Positions 1 to 6,569 of a stretch of DNA of 10,322 nucleotides are shown here, piece by piece. The stretch comes from Verrucomicrobiota bacterium (GTDB taxonomy: Bacteria; Verrucomicrobiota; Verrucomicrobiia; Chthoniobacterales; UBA10450). The position numbers and the translations under genes are program-made. Location of the stretch: the NCBI GenBank assembly GCA_003218785.1, contig QHOM01000055.1, forward strand, positions 1 through 10,322, given 5' to 3'. Positions within the stretch are counted from its first letter, which is position 1; the number at the start of each line of letters is the position of its first letter. The notes beneath the pieces were generated by a model. It saw only the letters and a list, made by a program, of their open reading frames with translations, made no database searches and was not told the origin of the DNA.

Positions 1-41
1 CTGCGTTCCGGTGGCGCCAACACAATCCTTGAGTTTTTCAT
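1..41 (-). CDS. Possible start of a further minus-strand gene (partial)
   Basis: An ATG at 41..39 on the minus strand opens a frame that reads MKNSRIVLAPPER and then leaves the window at position 1. It lies 100 nt beyond the recR stop and points the same way. A weak sigma70-like promoter can be drawn just upstream (48..75), which would place the transcript start almost on the ATG. Only 13 codons are visible, so this may be chance; no function can be suggested. Confidence 0.25.
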   Translation of the reverse strand, partial: MKNSRIVLAPPER

Positions 42-47
42 TCTAAA

Positions 48-75
48 GTCATAGCACAGTTACTCACGAAATCAA
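48..75 (-). promoter_or_regulatory. Candidate sigma70-like promoter upstream of position 41
   Basis: On the minus strand a -35-like TTGATT (75..70) and a -10-like TATGAC (53..48) are separated by 16 nt, each matching four of six consensus bases. A start about seven bases downstream would fall on the ATG at 41 and give a leaderless or nearly leaderless mRNA. The match is modest and could be accidental. Confidence 0.2.
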
Positions 76-141
76 TGATACACTGCACTAGTCGCAGACG
101 ACGCGCGCTGCGCTTCGTTGGGGATGACCATCAAAAACGCT

Positions 142-747
142 CTACACCTTTGTTCGCCCAGTCAGTGCCCGGGAGAGCGTTAGCTCGTCGGCTGATTCGA
201 GACCGCCGCCAGCCGGCAGGCCACACGCAATACGTGTTAGAGTGAGCGGCCTGCCTTTCAGAAGCTCGACAAGATAATTTGTCGTGGCTTCGCCTTCGAC
301 ATCGGCCGGAAGCGCGAAAATGATCTCGGAAATCTTTTCGCGATCGAGGCGATCGAGCAATTCGTTGATCCGCAAATCTTCAGGCCCAACGTGATCGAGC
401 GGCGAAATCTTGCCTCCAAGAGACTGGTATCTGCCGCGGAAAGCACCCGTTTTCTCAAGCGGAAGAATGTCAGTCGGCTGTTCTACAACGCAAAGCAACT
501 CAGTTGAGCGTGAAGAATCCGCGCAAATCTCACAAATCTCTTCGGTAGTAAAAAATCCGCAGAGCGCACAAGGATGGACAGCCTGCCGCGTTTCAGTGAT
601 GGCGCGCGCGATCTGGCCCGGCTCATCGTTTCGCGCGCGGACGATCCAGAGCGCAATCCGCTCCGCCGAGCGAGGTCCGACTCCCGGCATGTGTCGCAGT
701 TGCGCAATCAAATTCCGGATTGCCACCGGATATTCCGTCTTTCTCAA
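142..747 (-). CDS. recR: Recombination mediator protein RecR
   Basis: RecR acts with RecF and RecO to load RecA onto single-stranded DNA at gaps during recombinational repair in the cytoplasm. The 201-aa protein has the usual family length and layout. A helix-hairpin-helix segment reads MPGVGPRSAERIA (about 20-32). A four-cysteine zinc site follows at C60, C63, C72 and C75. The Toprim domain carries VVEQPTDILPLE and the VEGEATTNYL motif, and the C-terminal GLPAGGGLE...TLSRALTGR signature is intact. The start chosen is TTG at 747: no ATG fits, and the frame stays open upstream without another good start. A later GTG (residue 8) is the alternative. It starts 13 nt after the cyclase-like gene stop, so it is probably the last gene of a three-gene transcript. 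No intrinsic terminator is obvious after it. Confidence 0.95.
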   Translation of the reverse strand: MRKTEYPVAIRNLIAQLRHMPGVGPRSAERIALWIVRARNDEPGQIARAITETRQAVHPCALCGFFTTEEICEICADSSRSTELLCVVEQPTDILPLEKTGAFRGRYQSLGGKISPLDHVGPEDLRINELLDRLDREKISEIIFALPADVEGEATTNYLVELLKGRPLTLTRIACGLPAGGGLESADELTLSRALTGRTKV

Positions 748-760
748 AACACGCGCAGAT

Positions 761-2014
761 TTATTCCAGTGGCGTTTCCGTTAATTGCAGAGCAAGCGGC
801 TCCAGCCGGCGCAAATAGAATTGCAGCGGAGGATCGTCTTCTTCTTCCGAGCCCCGCGCCTTCTGAAACTCGGTATACGCTTCGGCCCAACGTTTCTCTC
901 GATACAAAACGACTCCACTCCAGAAAAAATCGCGACGCGCTATATGCTCCGGCCTGGCTTCGGATACAAGCCAGAGTGGCTCGTAAATTTCATGTCGATC
1001 CTGCGAATTCACTCCATTCACAAAATCAATTGGCCGCGCGACGATTGCGTTGCTCACCAGATCGAAAGTGCGCGTGCCAATCAAAATGTTTGATCCATAA
1101 AGGTCATTTGCAGCACAAAACCTGCGCGCCAGCTCGATTGGTTCGCCGCTAGTTAAGAGTGCCGGGCTCCTGCTGTCCTTCATCGGAGCGGCAAGCATGC
1201 CCCCAGAGCTGATTCCCACCCAGATATCGTAGTTTGCATTTTCTCCGTTGTTCTGTCGCTGCTGACGAAAGTGCTGAATCAAATCCAGGGCCACACGCAC
1301 TGCTTTCTCGGCGTGGTCGAGAGCGCCGTCAGGAAATCCAAAAATGGCGACGACCCCCTCCCCGTCCGCGGCCTGCAAATACCCGCCCCCTTCCAGGAGA
1401 CGATCGCCCGTGTCGCGAAGGAATCTTTCCATCGTATCGGCGAACCTCGAAGGGCCGGAATCTTCGGCGACTTCAAACTTATTAGCTACATCGCAAGCCA
1501 CCACGCTCACTTCATATGTTTTCGGATCAGCGTTGAGCGAAATTGTCCCCCCAGTAACACGGCGAAATTCTTTCTTCGACAGGCGGTTGGCGAAGAGACT
1601 TCGCGCTAAGTGTGAGTCATCCCGTCGCAAGAAAACAATCCAACCCTCCGCGGCAATCACTGTGAGCACGACCGCAAACATAGAGGGCAGCGGTTGGAAA
1701 AATACCCTGTAAAGCGAGCAGACCCACGAAAGTCCAAGCAACTCGATCAGCAAGAAAACGGCTAACAACCGAGTGCGGCCTCGCGGTCCGGCAGCTGCCG
1801 GACTAAGACCGAGCCAGGCGACACCCAGCGCGAGCAGCAAAACAAAAACATACTGCCATTTCTCACTGACGACTCGCGTGGCGCTGGCATAGCGAGATAC
1901 AAGCTCCCCGGCAGTTGTCTCGAGACCCAGCATCAATTTGCTCGCATGCAGCGCGCCAACAATGACAGTAACAACGACTCCAATTATTCCCGCAGTAATC
2001 AGCGATCGCTTCAT
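761..2014 (-). CDS. Membrane protein with a degenerate class III nucleotide cyclase-like domain
   Basis: The 417-aa protein begins with hydrophobic segments at about 5-22, 54-72, 83-106 and 110-128, a short soluble stretch at 25-50 that may be a remnant of a sensor domain, then a cyclase-homology domain (about 165-345) and a C-terminal TPR-like segment (about 362-410). Class III cyclases make cAMP or cGMP. Here the first metal Asp is present (D175, in VVACDVANKF). The second metal position, exactly 44 residues later as in the family, is Glu (E219, in GEGVVAIFG). The substrate Lys position is Ala (A215), the base-contact position is Leu (L287), the transition-state Asn is Glu (E294), and the transition-state Arg is kept (R298). 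I infer that ordinary cyclase activity is weak or absent and a regulatory role is possible. The ATG at 2014 lies 5 nt after the AAA+ gene stop with no clear SD, suggesting coupled translation. Confidence 0.8.
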   Translation of the reverse strand: MKRSLITAGIIGVVVTVIVGALHASKLMLGLETTAGELVSRYASATRVVSEKWQYVFVLLLALGVAWLGLSPAAAGPRGRTRLLAVFLLIELLGLSWVCSLYRVFFQPLPSMFAVVLTVIAAEGWIVFLRRDDSHLARSLFANRLSKKEFRRVTGGTISLNADPKTYEVSVVACDVANKFEVAEDSGPSRFADTMERFLRDTGDRLLEGGGYLQAADGEGVVAIFGFPDGALDHAEKAVRVALDLIQHFRQQRQNNGENANYDIWVGISSGGMLAAPMKDSRSPALLTSGEPIELARRFCAANDLYGSNILIGTRTFDLVSNAIVARPIDFVNGVNSQDRHEIYEPLWLVSEARPEHIARRDFFWSGVVLYREKRWAEAYTEFQKARGSEEEDDPPLQFYLRRLEPLALQLTETPLE

Positions 2015-2019
2015 GAAAA

Positions 2020-3615
2020 TCAGGCTTTTTGCGCGAGTGCAGCTGGGTAGTAGGACTGTACGACCAACTCGCTCAAGAATTTGTCCGGAGCATCAACGGC
2101 CTCGGCATTAATGACAAACTTCGTCCGGGCAGTGTTCTTTCTAATCAAGTTCAATCCGAATTGGTAATCCTTAAACAAATGGGCGCAGAGGTCGCTCATT
2201 GTCATCCGCTCAGCTTGCGCGCGCTCAACGAGGCGTCGCACGGCTGTCTCGTCGAAGACAATTTCCAATCCATGGTCGTTTTTGAATTTCTCGGCAAATT
2301 GATACGCGCCTGCTTCGAGGGTTTGTACCTCCAGCTTGTGTCCCTCAACCATCAACCGATCAAGCACGCGTTTCGGCTCGCGCACCAGCGCAGCTGTGAC
2401 CAGCAACTGGCTCAAGCCCGACCCGGCGAGATAATATTTGTAGTCGCGGAACAATTTTTCGAATACGGTCAATAATCCGCGCGCTCCGGTTTTTTCTCCG
2501 GCGGCGGCCTCGGCCAATAGACTCAACGCTTCATCTTCGAAGCTGATCTGGATGCCATAGGCGCGAAATGCGCGCTCATATTGCCGAAGCAAACTTCCTT
2601 CGGAATATTTCATTATCTTGAAAAGATCATCCGCGTCGAGATCTTCGCAGACCACGCGCACCGGCAACCGGCCAATGAATTCCGGCTCGAATCCGTACTC
2701 GATAAAATCCTGCGTTGTGACGTACTGAAATAGCTCGTTGTCCATCACCTGAACAGGCGACGCGCTAAACCCGATCTGACTTTGTCGGACGCGCCGGGCG
2801 ACCTGCTCTTTCAACTTCTCAAACGCGCCGCTCACCACAAAAAGAATATGACGCGTATTGATCGTTTCACGTTTCGCCTTGCCGCGTCTTTGAAATTCGA
2901 ATGCGGCCTGCAACTGCGCCTGGAGATCGTTCATGCTTCGCACCGGCACTTCCGTTTCTTCCATTAACTTCAGTAACGTGGTCTGCACGCCGCGCCCACT
3001 CACATCGCGACCGATCAAATTCCCGGCCGACGCAATCTTGTCGATCTCGTCGATGTAAATGATACCGAACTGCGCCAGATTGACGTCGCCGTCGGCTTTG
3101 TGCACGAGTTCGCGAACGAGATCCTCGACGTCGCCGCCCACGTAACCTGTCTCGCTAAACTTGGTCGCGTCCGCTTTCACAAACGGCACCTTGATCAGAT
3201 CGGCGATGTGCTTGATAAGATACGTTTTGCCGACCCCGGTTGGGCCGACCAAAATCACATTTTGCTTAATGTATTCGGTCTCCTCGGCGCGCCTGGCGTC
3301 TTCTTGCTCAAGCCGCCGCAGGTAGTTGGCGTGATTGTAATGATCGCAAACCGCAATCGCGAGTACTTTCTTCGCTTCGTCTTGTTTGATGACGAACCGG
3401 TCAAGATGCGCTTTGATGTCGCGCGGCAGAAAATCGAATTCGAATTCGGGATGGTCGGTCTTCTCCGGCTTTTCATCCTCAACTGCGGCGGCTGGTTCCG
3501 GCTCGGCAAACGTCGCCACCGAGACCCGATCGCCGAAGTTCTGCTTCATGAACTCCGCGATCTTGGTCTTCAGCTCTTCCGGTGAAGGAAATGGCGGTGG
3601 CGGGTTTTGCTCCAT
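2020..3615 (-). CDS. ClpX-like AAA+ unfoldase with a duplicated C-terminal small domain
   Basis: This is a 531-aa relative of ClpX, the AAA+ ring that unfolds proteins and feeds them to ClpP. Visible are Walker A GPTGVGKT (124-131), the GYVG pore loop (157-160), Walker B IIYIDE (185-190), the IGF tripeptide expected at the ClpP-docking loop (281-283), the EFIGRLP motif with its Arg (R316), and sensor-2 GAR (377-379). The Cys4 zinc-binding domain of classical ClpX is absent; the N-terminus is proline- and acid-rich instead. After the first small domain (about 354-422) a second segment (about 449-517) resembles it but lacks GAR, which makes the protein about 100 residues longer than E. coli ClpX. 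The ATG at 3615 (MEQNPPPP) is preferred because an in-frame start at 3726 adds 37 residues of unlikely leader. The next gene begins 5 nt after its stop. Confidence 0.88.
   Translation of the reverse strand: MEQNPPPPFPSPEELKTKIAEFMKQNFGDRVSVATFAEPEPAAAVEDEKPEKTDHPEFEFDFLPRDIKAHLDRFVIKQDEAKKVLAIAVCDHYNHANYLRRLEQEDARRAEETEYIKQNVILVGPTGVGKTYLIKHIADLIKVPFVKADATKFSETGYVGGDVEDLVRELVHKADGDVNLAQFGIIYIDEIDKIASAGNLIGRDVSGRGVQTTLLKLMEETEVPVRSMNDLQAQLQAAFEFQRRGKAKRETINTRHILFVVSGAFEKLKEQVARRVRQSQIGFSASPVQVMDNELFQYVTTQDFIEYGFEPEFIGRLPVRVVCEDLDADDLFKIMKYSEGSLLRQYERAFRAYGIQISFEDEALSLLAEAAAGEKTGARGLLTVFEKLFRDYKYYLAGSGLSQLLVTAALVREPKRVLDRLMVEGHKLEVQTLEAGAYQFAEKFKNDHGLEIVFDETAVRRLVERAQAERMTMSDLCAHLFKDYQFGLNLIRKNTARTKFVINAEAVDAPDKFLSELVVQSYYPAALAQKA
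2065..2271 (-). repeat. Second, degenerate copy of the ClpX-type small domain (protein-level repeat)
   Basis: Residues 449-517 of the AAA+ protein line up with its residues 354-422 (DNA 2350..2556). Both copies run G-[IL]-x-I-x-F-[ED]-x-x-A, then a helical stretch, then LF-[RK]-DY, then a short strand and a helix ending near LM/LV. A three-residue gap removes the GAR sensor-2 region from the second copy. The similarity is seen by eye at protein level only. Confidence 0.6.
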
Positions 3616-3850
3616 GGTCGCGGTAAGAAAAGTCGCGCGAAAATCAATTATGGCAACGATTCGTCTAAAATCTGACTCTTGGGCGCAGAATTCGTTCATC
3701 TTCAGGCCGCTGTCGCGTCGCTGCAACTCCGGCAGCGCTTCCTTGAGGGAAGCGCGACGCTGAGGTGTTTGGAATCTTTGCCGCCACGCGTCTCACGCGC
3801 CTTCGCGCAGCTCCCTCGCGCGGCGCGCAAAGACGCAGCTACAGCTGCCG
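3616..3850. repeat. Inverted-repeat-rich spacer between the kinase and AAA+ genes
   Basis: This 235-nt spacer has no convincing gene. Its core is a hairpin GCGCTTCC (3735..3742), a 5-nt loop, GGAAGCGC (3748..3755). Flanking arms GCGTCGC (3715..3721) and GCGACGC (3754..3760) can form an outer stem. The part at 3785..3845 is dense in CGCG and GCGC words. No T-run follows the hairpin on the minus strand, so it is not a classical intrinsic terminator. A -10-like CATAAT on the minus strand (3652..3647) lies 31 nt before the AAA+ ATG, with no good -35. It may be a dispersed palindromic element or an RNA-processing or attenuation structure. Confidence 0.5.
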
Positions 3851-5554
3851 CTAAGGAGGCTGGGGAATATCCGGAAACACCTTCGAAATCTGCTCCCGGT
3901 ATTGCGGCTTCGCCTTCGCGGCGGCCTCCGCGAACTGTCGAGCAGTTTCCCTTTGCCCAAACTCGCTCGCAAAAACGGCACAACGCCATTGTCGATCCGC
4001 TGCGTCGGTTGCGCTTGGTTGGATGAATGAAGTGGAAACCTTGAACAGCATCTTCGGCGAAAGTTTCTCCCACGTAACTCGCGCAATGCCATGCGGAAGC
4101 TTTAGAGTCAGGCTCTCATCGGTCGCGCTGGCTATGCCCGTGTATTGCGCCCCGCTGCTGTCCGTAATCGCACCGGAGAAATGGGCCCGATTGAAATCGT
4201 AGATCAGGTTGTTTTTCCAAGCGATCAGCCATTGCGCTTTTTTTTCCGCTGTTTCCTTTGCCTGTTTCAGCGACGCGTCGCTTAATTGCGCACTCTTGAT
4301 CGCCCCAGCCGCGCCGGTAAAATTATAGACTGCGATCTGCTCTCTATAATTCGCGAGTGCTGCGTTCCACGAAGCGGTCTCAAGATCGCGAACTTTCCTT
4401 CCCGCCTCTGTACGGTTTCCATCACCGGCCGGTTGGGGATTTACCATACGGCGCGCCGGGCTCTTCTCCGTCGGGTTGAGTTCGACGAACGGGCCTGATA
4501 GTTTCGGCAACGCCTTCGCCGGAGCATTTTCGTACGGTTTGCGAGCAAGAAAAAAGGACATCATCAGCGCCAGCATGATAAGCAAAACCGCGCCAATCGG
4601 AAGCCACCGCCGAAGTCGCCTGCGCGCAAGATCGACAATGCCTGGCAACGTGCGCTGCGCCTGCTCAAGCTCTGCGACGAGCTCGTCGTACGAAGAAAAA
4701 CGCAACGTAGGATCAGGCACAATCATTCGCTGAAAAATGCTTGCCGTGGCCCCAGACACTTCCGGCGCGACGGCGCGCAAATCGAGCGGCTGCTTTTTCA
4801 AATCGAGGAGCACCATTGCGGAATTTGTGTTGCCCTCGATTGGAGCTTTCCCTGCGACCGCGTGAAAAAGAGTTGCGCCGAGACTGTAAATGTCGCTTCG
4901 GAAGTCTTCCGGCTCATTGTTTAATCGTTCCGGCGCGACATAATATGGCGTGCCCCAAATCACGCCTTCCGTTTCCAGTCCTTGCGTCGCGGCGCCCGCC
5001 AAGCCAAAGTCGCTGATTTTCGCTGTCTGCTCATCGACAAACAAAATGTTGGCCGGTTTAACGTCCCGATGAATGAGACCCTGTCGGTGCGCGGCACGCA
5101 ACCCTTTGGCGACTTGAATGCCGGACTCAAGCACTTGCTTTTCGGGCAACCGATTTCGCTGTTCGATGAGATCATCGAGACTTCCATGATCGACCAACTC
5201 CATCACCACATAAAATTGTCCGTGATCGGTTCCAGAGGAGAAGACTTGTATCACATTGGGGTGGTTTACAGAGGCAGCAATGCGTGCCTCCTTTTGCAAG
5301 CGAGAGTTGTGGTCCTCTTGGCCGCTGAGATCTTTGCGCAGCAGTTTCAGCGCAACAAACCGATCCAAAAGCGTGTCACGCGCTTTGTAAACGGTGCCCA
5401 TGCCGCCAATACCCAGCGTCTCAACCACAACGAAATGATCAAACGTCCGTTCCACCCGCATTTTCTCGCCGCAGTTCGGACAGGGCAAGCGTGCCAGCGG
5501 CTCCGCGTCCGTCGTATCGATAGCCGCACCACAGGCCTGGCATGTTTGTGTCAT
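3851..5554 (-). CDS. Transmembrane Ser/Thr protein kinase with N-terminal zinc ribbon
   Basis: This 567-aa Hanks-type kinase should phosphorylate Ser/Thr on partner proteins from the inner membrane. An N-terminal zinc ribbon has CxxC pairs at C5/C8 and C25/C28. The kinase domain (about 38-298) is complete: glycine loop GIGGMG (48-53), VALK lysine K70, helix-C Glu E89, HRDVKPAN with catalytic D164 and N169, DFG (182-184) and APE (207-209). A single membrane helix lies at about 317-336. The outer part has a linker, a helical segment (about 391-440), a beta-rich domain ending LPHGIARVTWEKLSP (about 450-505) and a helical tail. The tail resembles domains I associate with planctomycete and verrucomicrobial envelope proteins; its ligand is unknown. 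There are no PASTA repeats. The ATG at 5554 has an SD (AAGGGAG, 6 nt away). It is divergent from rluD and upstream of the AAA+ gene. Confidence 0.93.
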   Translation of the reverse strand: MTQTCQACGAAIDTTDAEPLARLPCPNCGEKMRVERTFDHFVVVETLGIGGMGTVYKARDTLLDRFVALKLLRKDLSGQEDHNSRLQKEARIAASVNHPNVIQVFSSGTDHGQFYVVMELVDHGSLDDLIEQRNRLPEKQVLESGIQVAKGLRAAHRQGLIHRDVKPANILFVDEQTAKISDFGLAGAATQGLETEGVIWGTPYYVAPERLNNEPEDFRSDIYSLGATLFHAVAGKAPIEGNTNSAMVLLDLKKQPLDLRAVAPEVSGATASIFQRMIVPDPTLRFSSYDELVAELEQAQRTLPGIVDLARRRLRRWLPIGAVLLIMLALMMSFFLARKPYENAPAKALPKLSGPFVELNPTEKSPARRMVNPQPAGDGNRTEAGRKVRDLETASWNAALANYREQIAVYNFTGAAGAIKSAQLSDASLKQAKETAEKKAQWLIAWKNNLIYDFNRAHFSGAITDSSGAQYTGIASATDESLTLKLPHGIARVTWEKLSPKMLFKVSTSFIQPSATDAADRQWRCAVFASEFGQRETARQFAEAAAKAKPQYREQISKVFPDIPQPP

Positions 5555-5560
5555 CGCCGG

Positions 5561-5567
5561 CTCCCTT
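5561..5567 (-). promoter_or_regulatory. Shine-Dalgarno site of the kinase gene
   Basis: AAGGGAG on the minus strand ends 6 nt before the kinase ATG. Most other genes in the window lack such a site, so it supports this start. Confidence 0.65.
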
Positions 5568-5585
5568 CAATCGCCACCAACGCCG

Positions 5586-5613
5586 ATTGTAACATTCAGA
5601 GGTTTCGCAGCAA
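5586..5613 (-). promoter_or_regulatory. Candidate promoter of the kinase gene
   Basis: On the minus strand TTGCTG (5613..5608) and TACAAT (5591..5586) are 16 nt apart. The -10 matches five of six sigma70 consensus bases, the -35 only three. A start near 5579 would give a leader of about 24 nt that includes the SD. It lies in the 77-nt divergent gap with rluD. The lineage may use a different housekeeping consensus. Confidence 0.45.
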
Positions 5614-5631
5614 CGAAATGGCGATAGTCGA

Positions 5632-6564
5632 TTGAAAGCGTCCACGAAAAGTTCGGCCAAGACCCAGTTCGTCGTGTCAAAAGACGATGCACAGCTTCGG
5701 CTCGATCGTTTTCTGGCAAAGCAACTTCCAGACTACTCGCGCTCGCGCCTTCAGCAATTGATCCGAACCGGCTTCGTTCTGCTCAACGGTGCGACGACAC
5801 GGCCGCGCCAGCTTGTTCGGAGCGGGGACAAAGTCGAATTAACCGAGCCGCCACTCGAAAAGATCGAGAGTCAACCGGAGCCGATTCCGCTCGAGATTCT
5901 CTTCGAGGACAATGATCTCATCGTGATCAATAAACCAGCCGGGCTTGTCGTTCATCCAGGCGCTGGCCATCGCCAGCACACCTTGGTCAATGCGTTGCTC
6001 AGCCATTGCACTACCCTTTCGGGAATCGGCGGAAAAGAACGGCCGGGCATTGTCCACCGCCTGGATAAAGAAACAAGCGGCTGTCTTGTGGTCGCGAAAA
6101 ATGATGAGGCGCATCGGGAATTGTCGAGGCAATTTGCCGAACGCGTCGTTGAAAAGACCTATCTTGCGCTCGTTGCTGGAAAATTGAGGAAGCGATCTGG
6201 CGTAATCGAAGAAAAAATCGGACGACATCCCGTCCATCGACAACGAATGAGCGTGTCTTCATCGCGCGGACGCCCAGCCAAAACTGAGTATCGCGTCGTT
6301 CGCTCGGGAAATCAGGCGAGCTTGGTCGAATGTCGTTTGCATAGCGGACGCACCCATCAGGTTCGTGTGCATCTTCATCACCTTGGTCACCCAGTGCTCG
6401 GCGATAAAGTCTATGCAACTCGCGCGGCAAAAGATTTTCCACGACAAATGTTGCATGCCTGGAAACTTGGGTTTCGACATCCAGGCACCGGCGACTGGAA
6501 AAGCCTTGAAGCGTCATTGCCTGACGATTTCGCAACCGCAGTGAAGATGACCGCCGAATCTTAA
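5632..6564 (+). CDS. rluD: RluA-family 23S rRNA pseudouridine synthase (RluD-like)
   Basis: Enzymes of this family isomerise uridine to pseudouridine in rRNA; RluD modifies helix 69 of 23S rRNA during late 50S assembly. The 310-aa protein has an N-terminal S4 RNA-binding domain (about 20-75, with LDRFLAKQLPDYSRSRLQQLI), then the catalytic domain. There NKPAGLVVHPG (100-110) and HRLDKETSG (142-150) carry the catalytic Asp D145, and SGRTHQVRVHL (238-248) with GDKVY completes the RluA signature. The S4 domain and the VVHPGAG wording favour RluD over RluA or RluC, but the target uridines cannot be read from sequence. The start is TTG at 5632; no in-frame ATG precedes the S4 domain, and a downstream GTG (residue 14) is possible. 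It is followed after 5 nt by the aldo/keto reductase gene, suggesting co-transcription. Confidence 0.92.
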   Translation: MKASTKSSAKTQFVVSKDDAQLRLDRFLAKQLPDYSRSRLQQLIRTGFVLLNGATTRPRQLVRSGDKVELTEPPLEKIESQPEPIPLEILFEDNDLIVINKPAGLVVHPGAGHRQHTLVNALLSHCTTLSGIGGKERPGIVHRLDKETSGCLVVAKNDEAHRELSRQFAERVVEKTYLALVAGKLRKRSGVIEEKIGRHPVHRQRMSVSSSRGRPAKTEYRVVRSGNQASLVECRLHSGRTHQVRVHLHHLGHPVLGDKVYATRAAKDFPRQMLHAWKLGFRHPGTGDWKSLEASLPDDFATAVKMTAES

Positions 6565-6569
6565 CAAAT

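Noticed and set aside
80..125. Possible terminator hairpin after recR (CGCAG and CTGCG arms)
   Set aside because: The stem is only five base pairs with a large loop and no T-run follows it, so it is too weak to list as a feature.
574..1152. Long plus-strand frame across recR and the cyclase-like gene
   Set aside because: It lies antisense to two genes with clear family motifs, and its Arg/Ser/Pro-rich protein has no domain features.
3100..3585. 161-codon plus-strand frame opposite the AAA+ gene
   Set aside because: It is antisense to the Walker A and pore-loop coding region; the protein reads as a mirror of that gene and has no motif.
3616..3726. N-terminal extension of the AAA+ protein from an ATG at 3726
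   Set aside because: The extra 37 residues look non-native and overlap the palindrome-rich spacer; the ATG at 3615 lies a sensible distance after a -10-like CATAAT.
3735..3755. Hairpin as an intrinsic terminator of the kinase gene
   Set aside because: The stem is good, but no T-run follows on the minus strand.
4982..5635. 217-codon plus-strand frame opposite the kinase gene
   Set aside because: It is antisense to the catalytic kinase motifs, so it is taken as a shadow; the real gene is on the minus strand.
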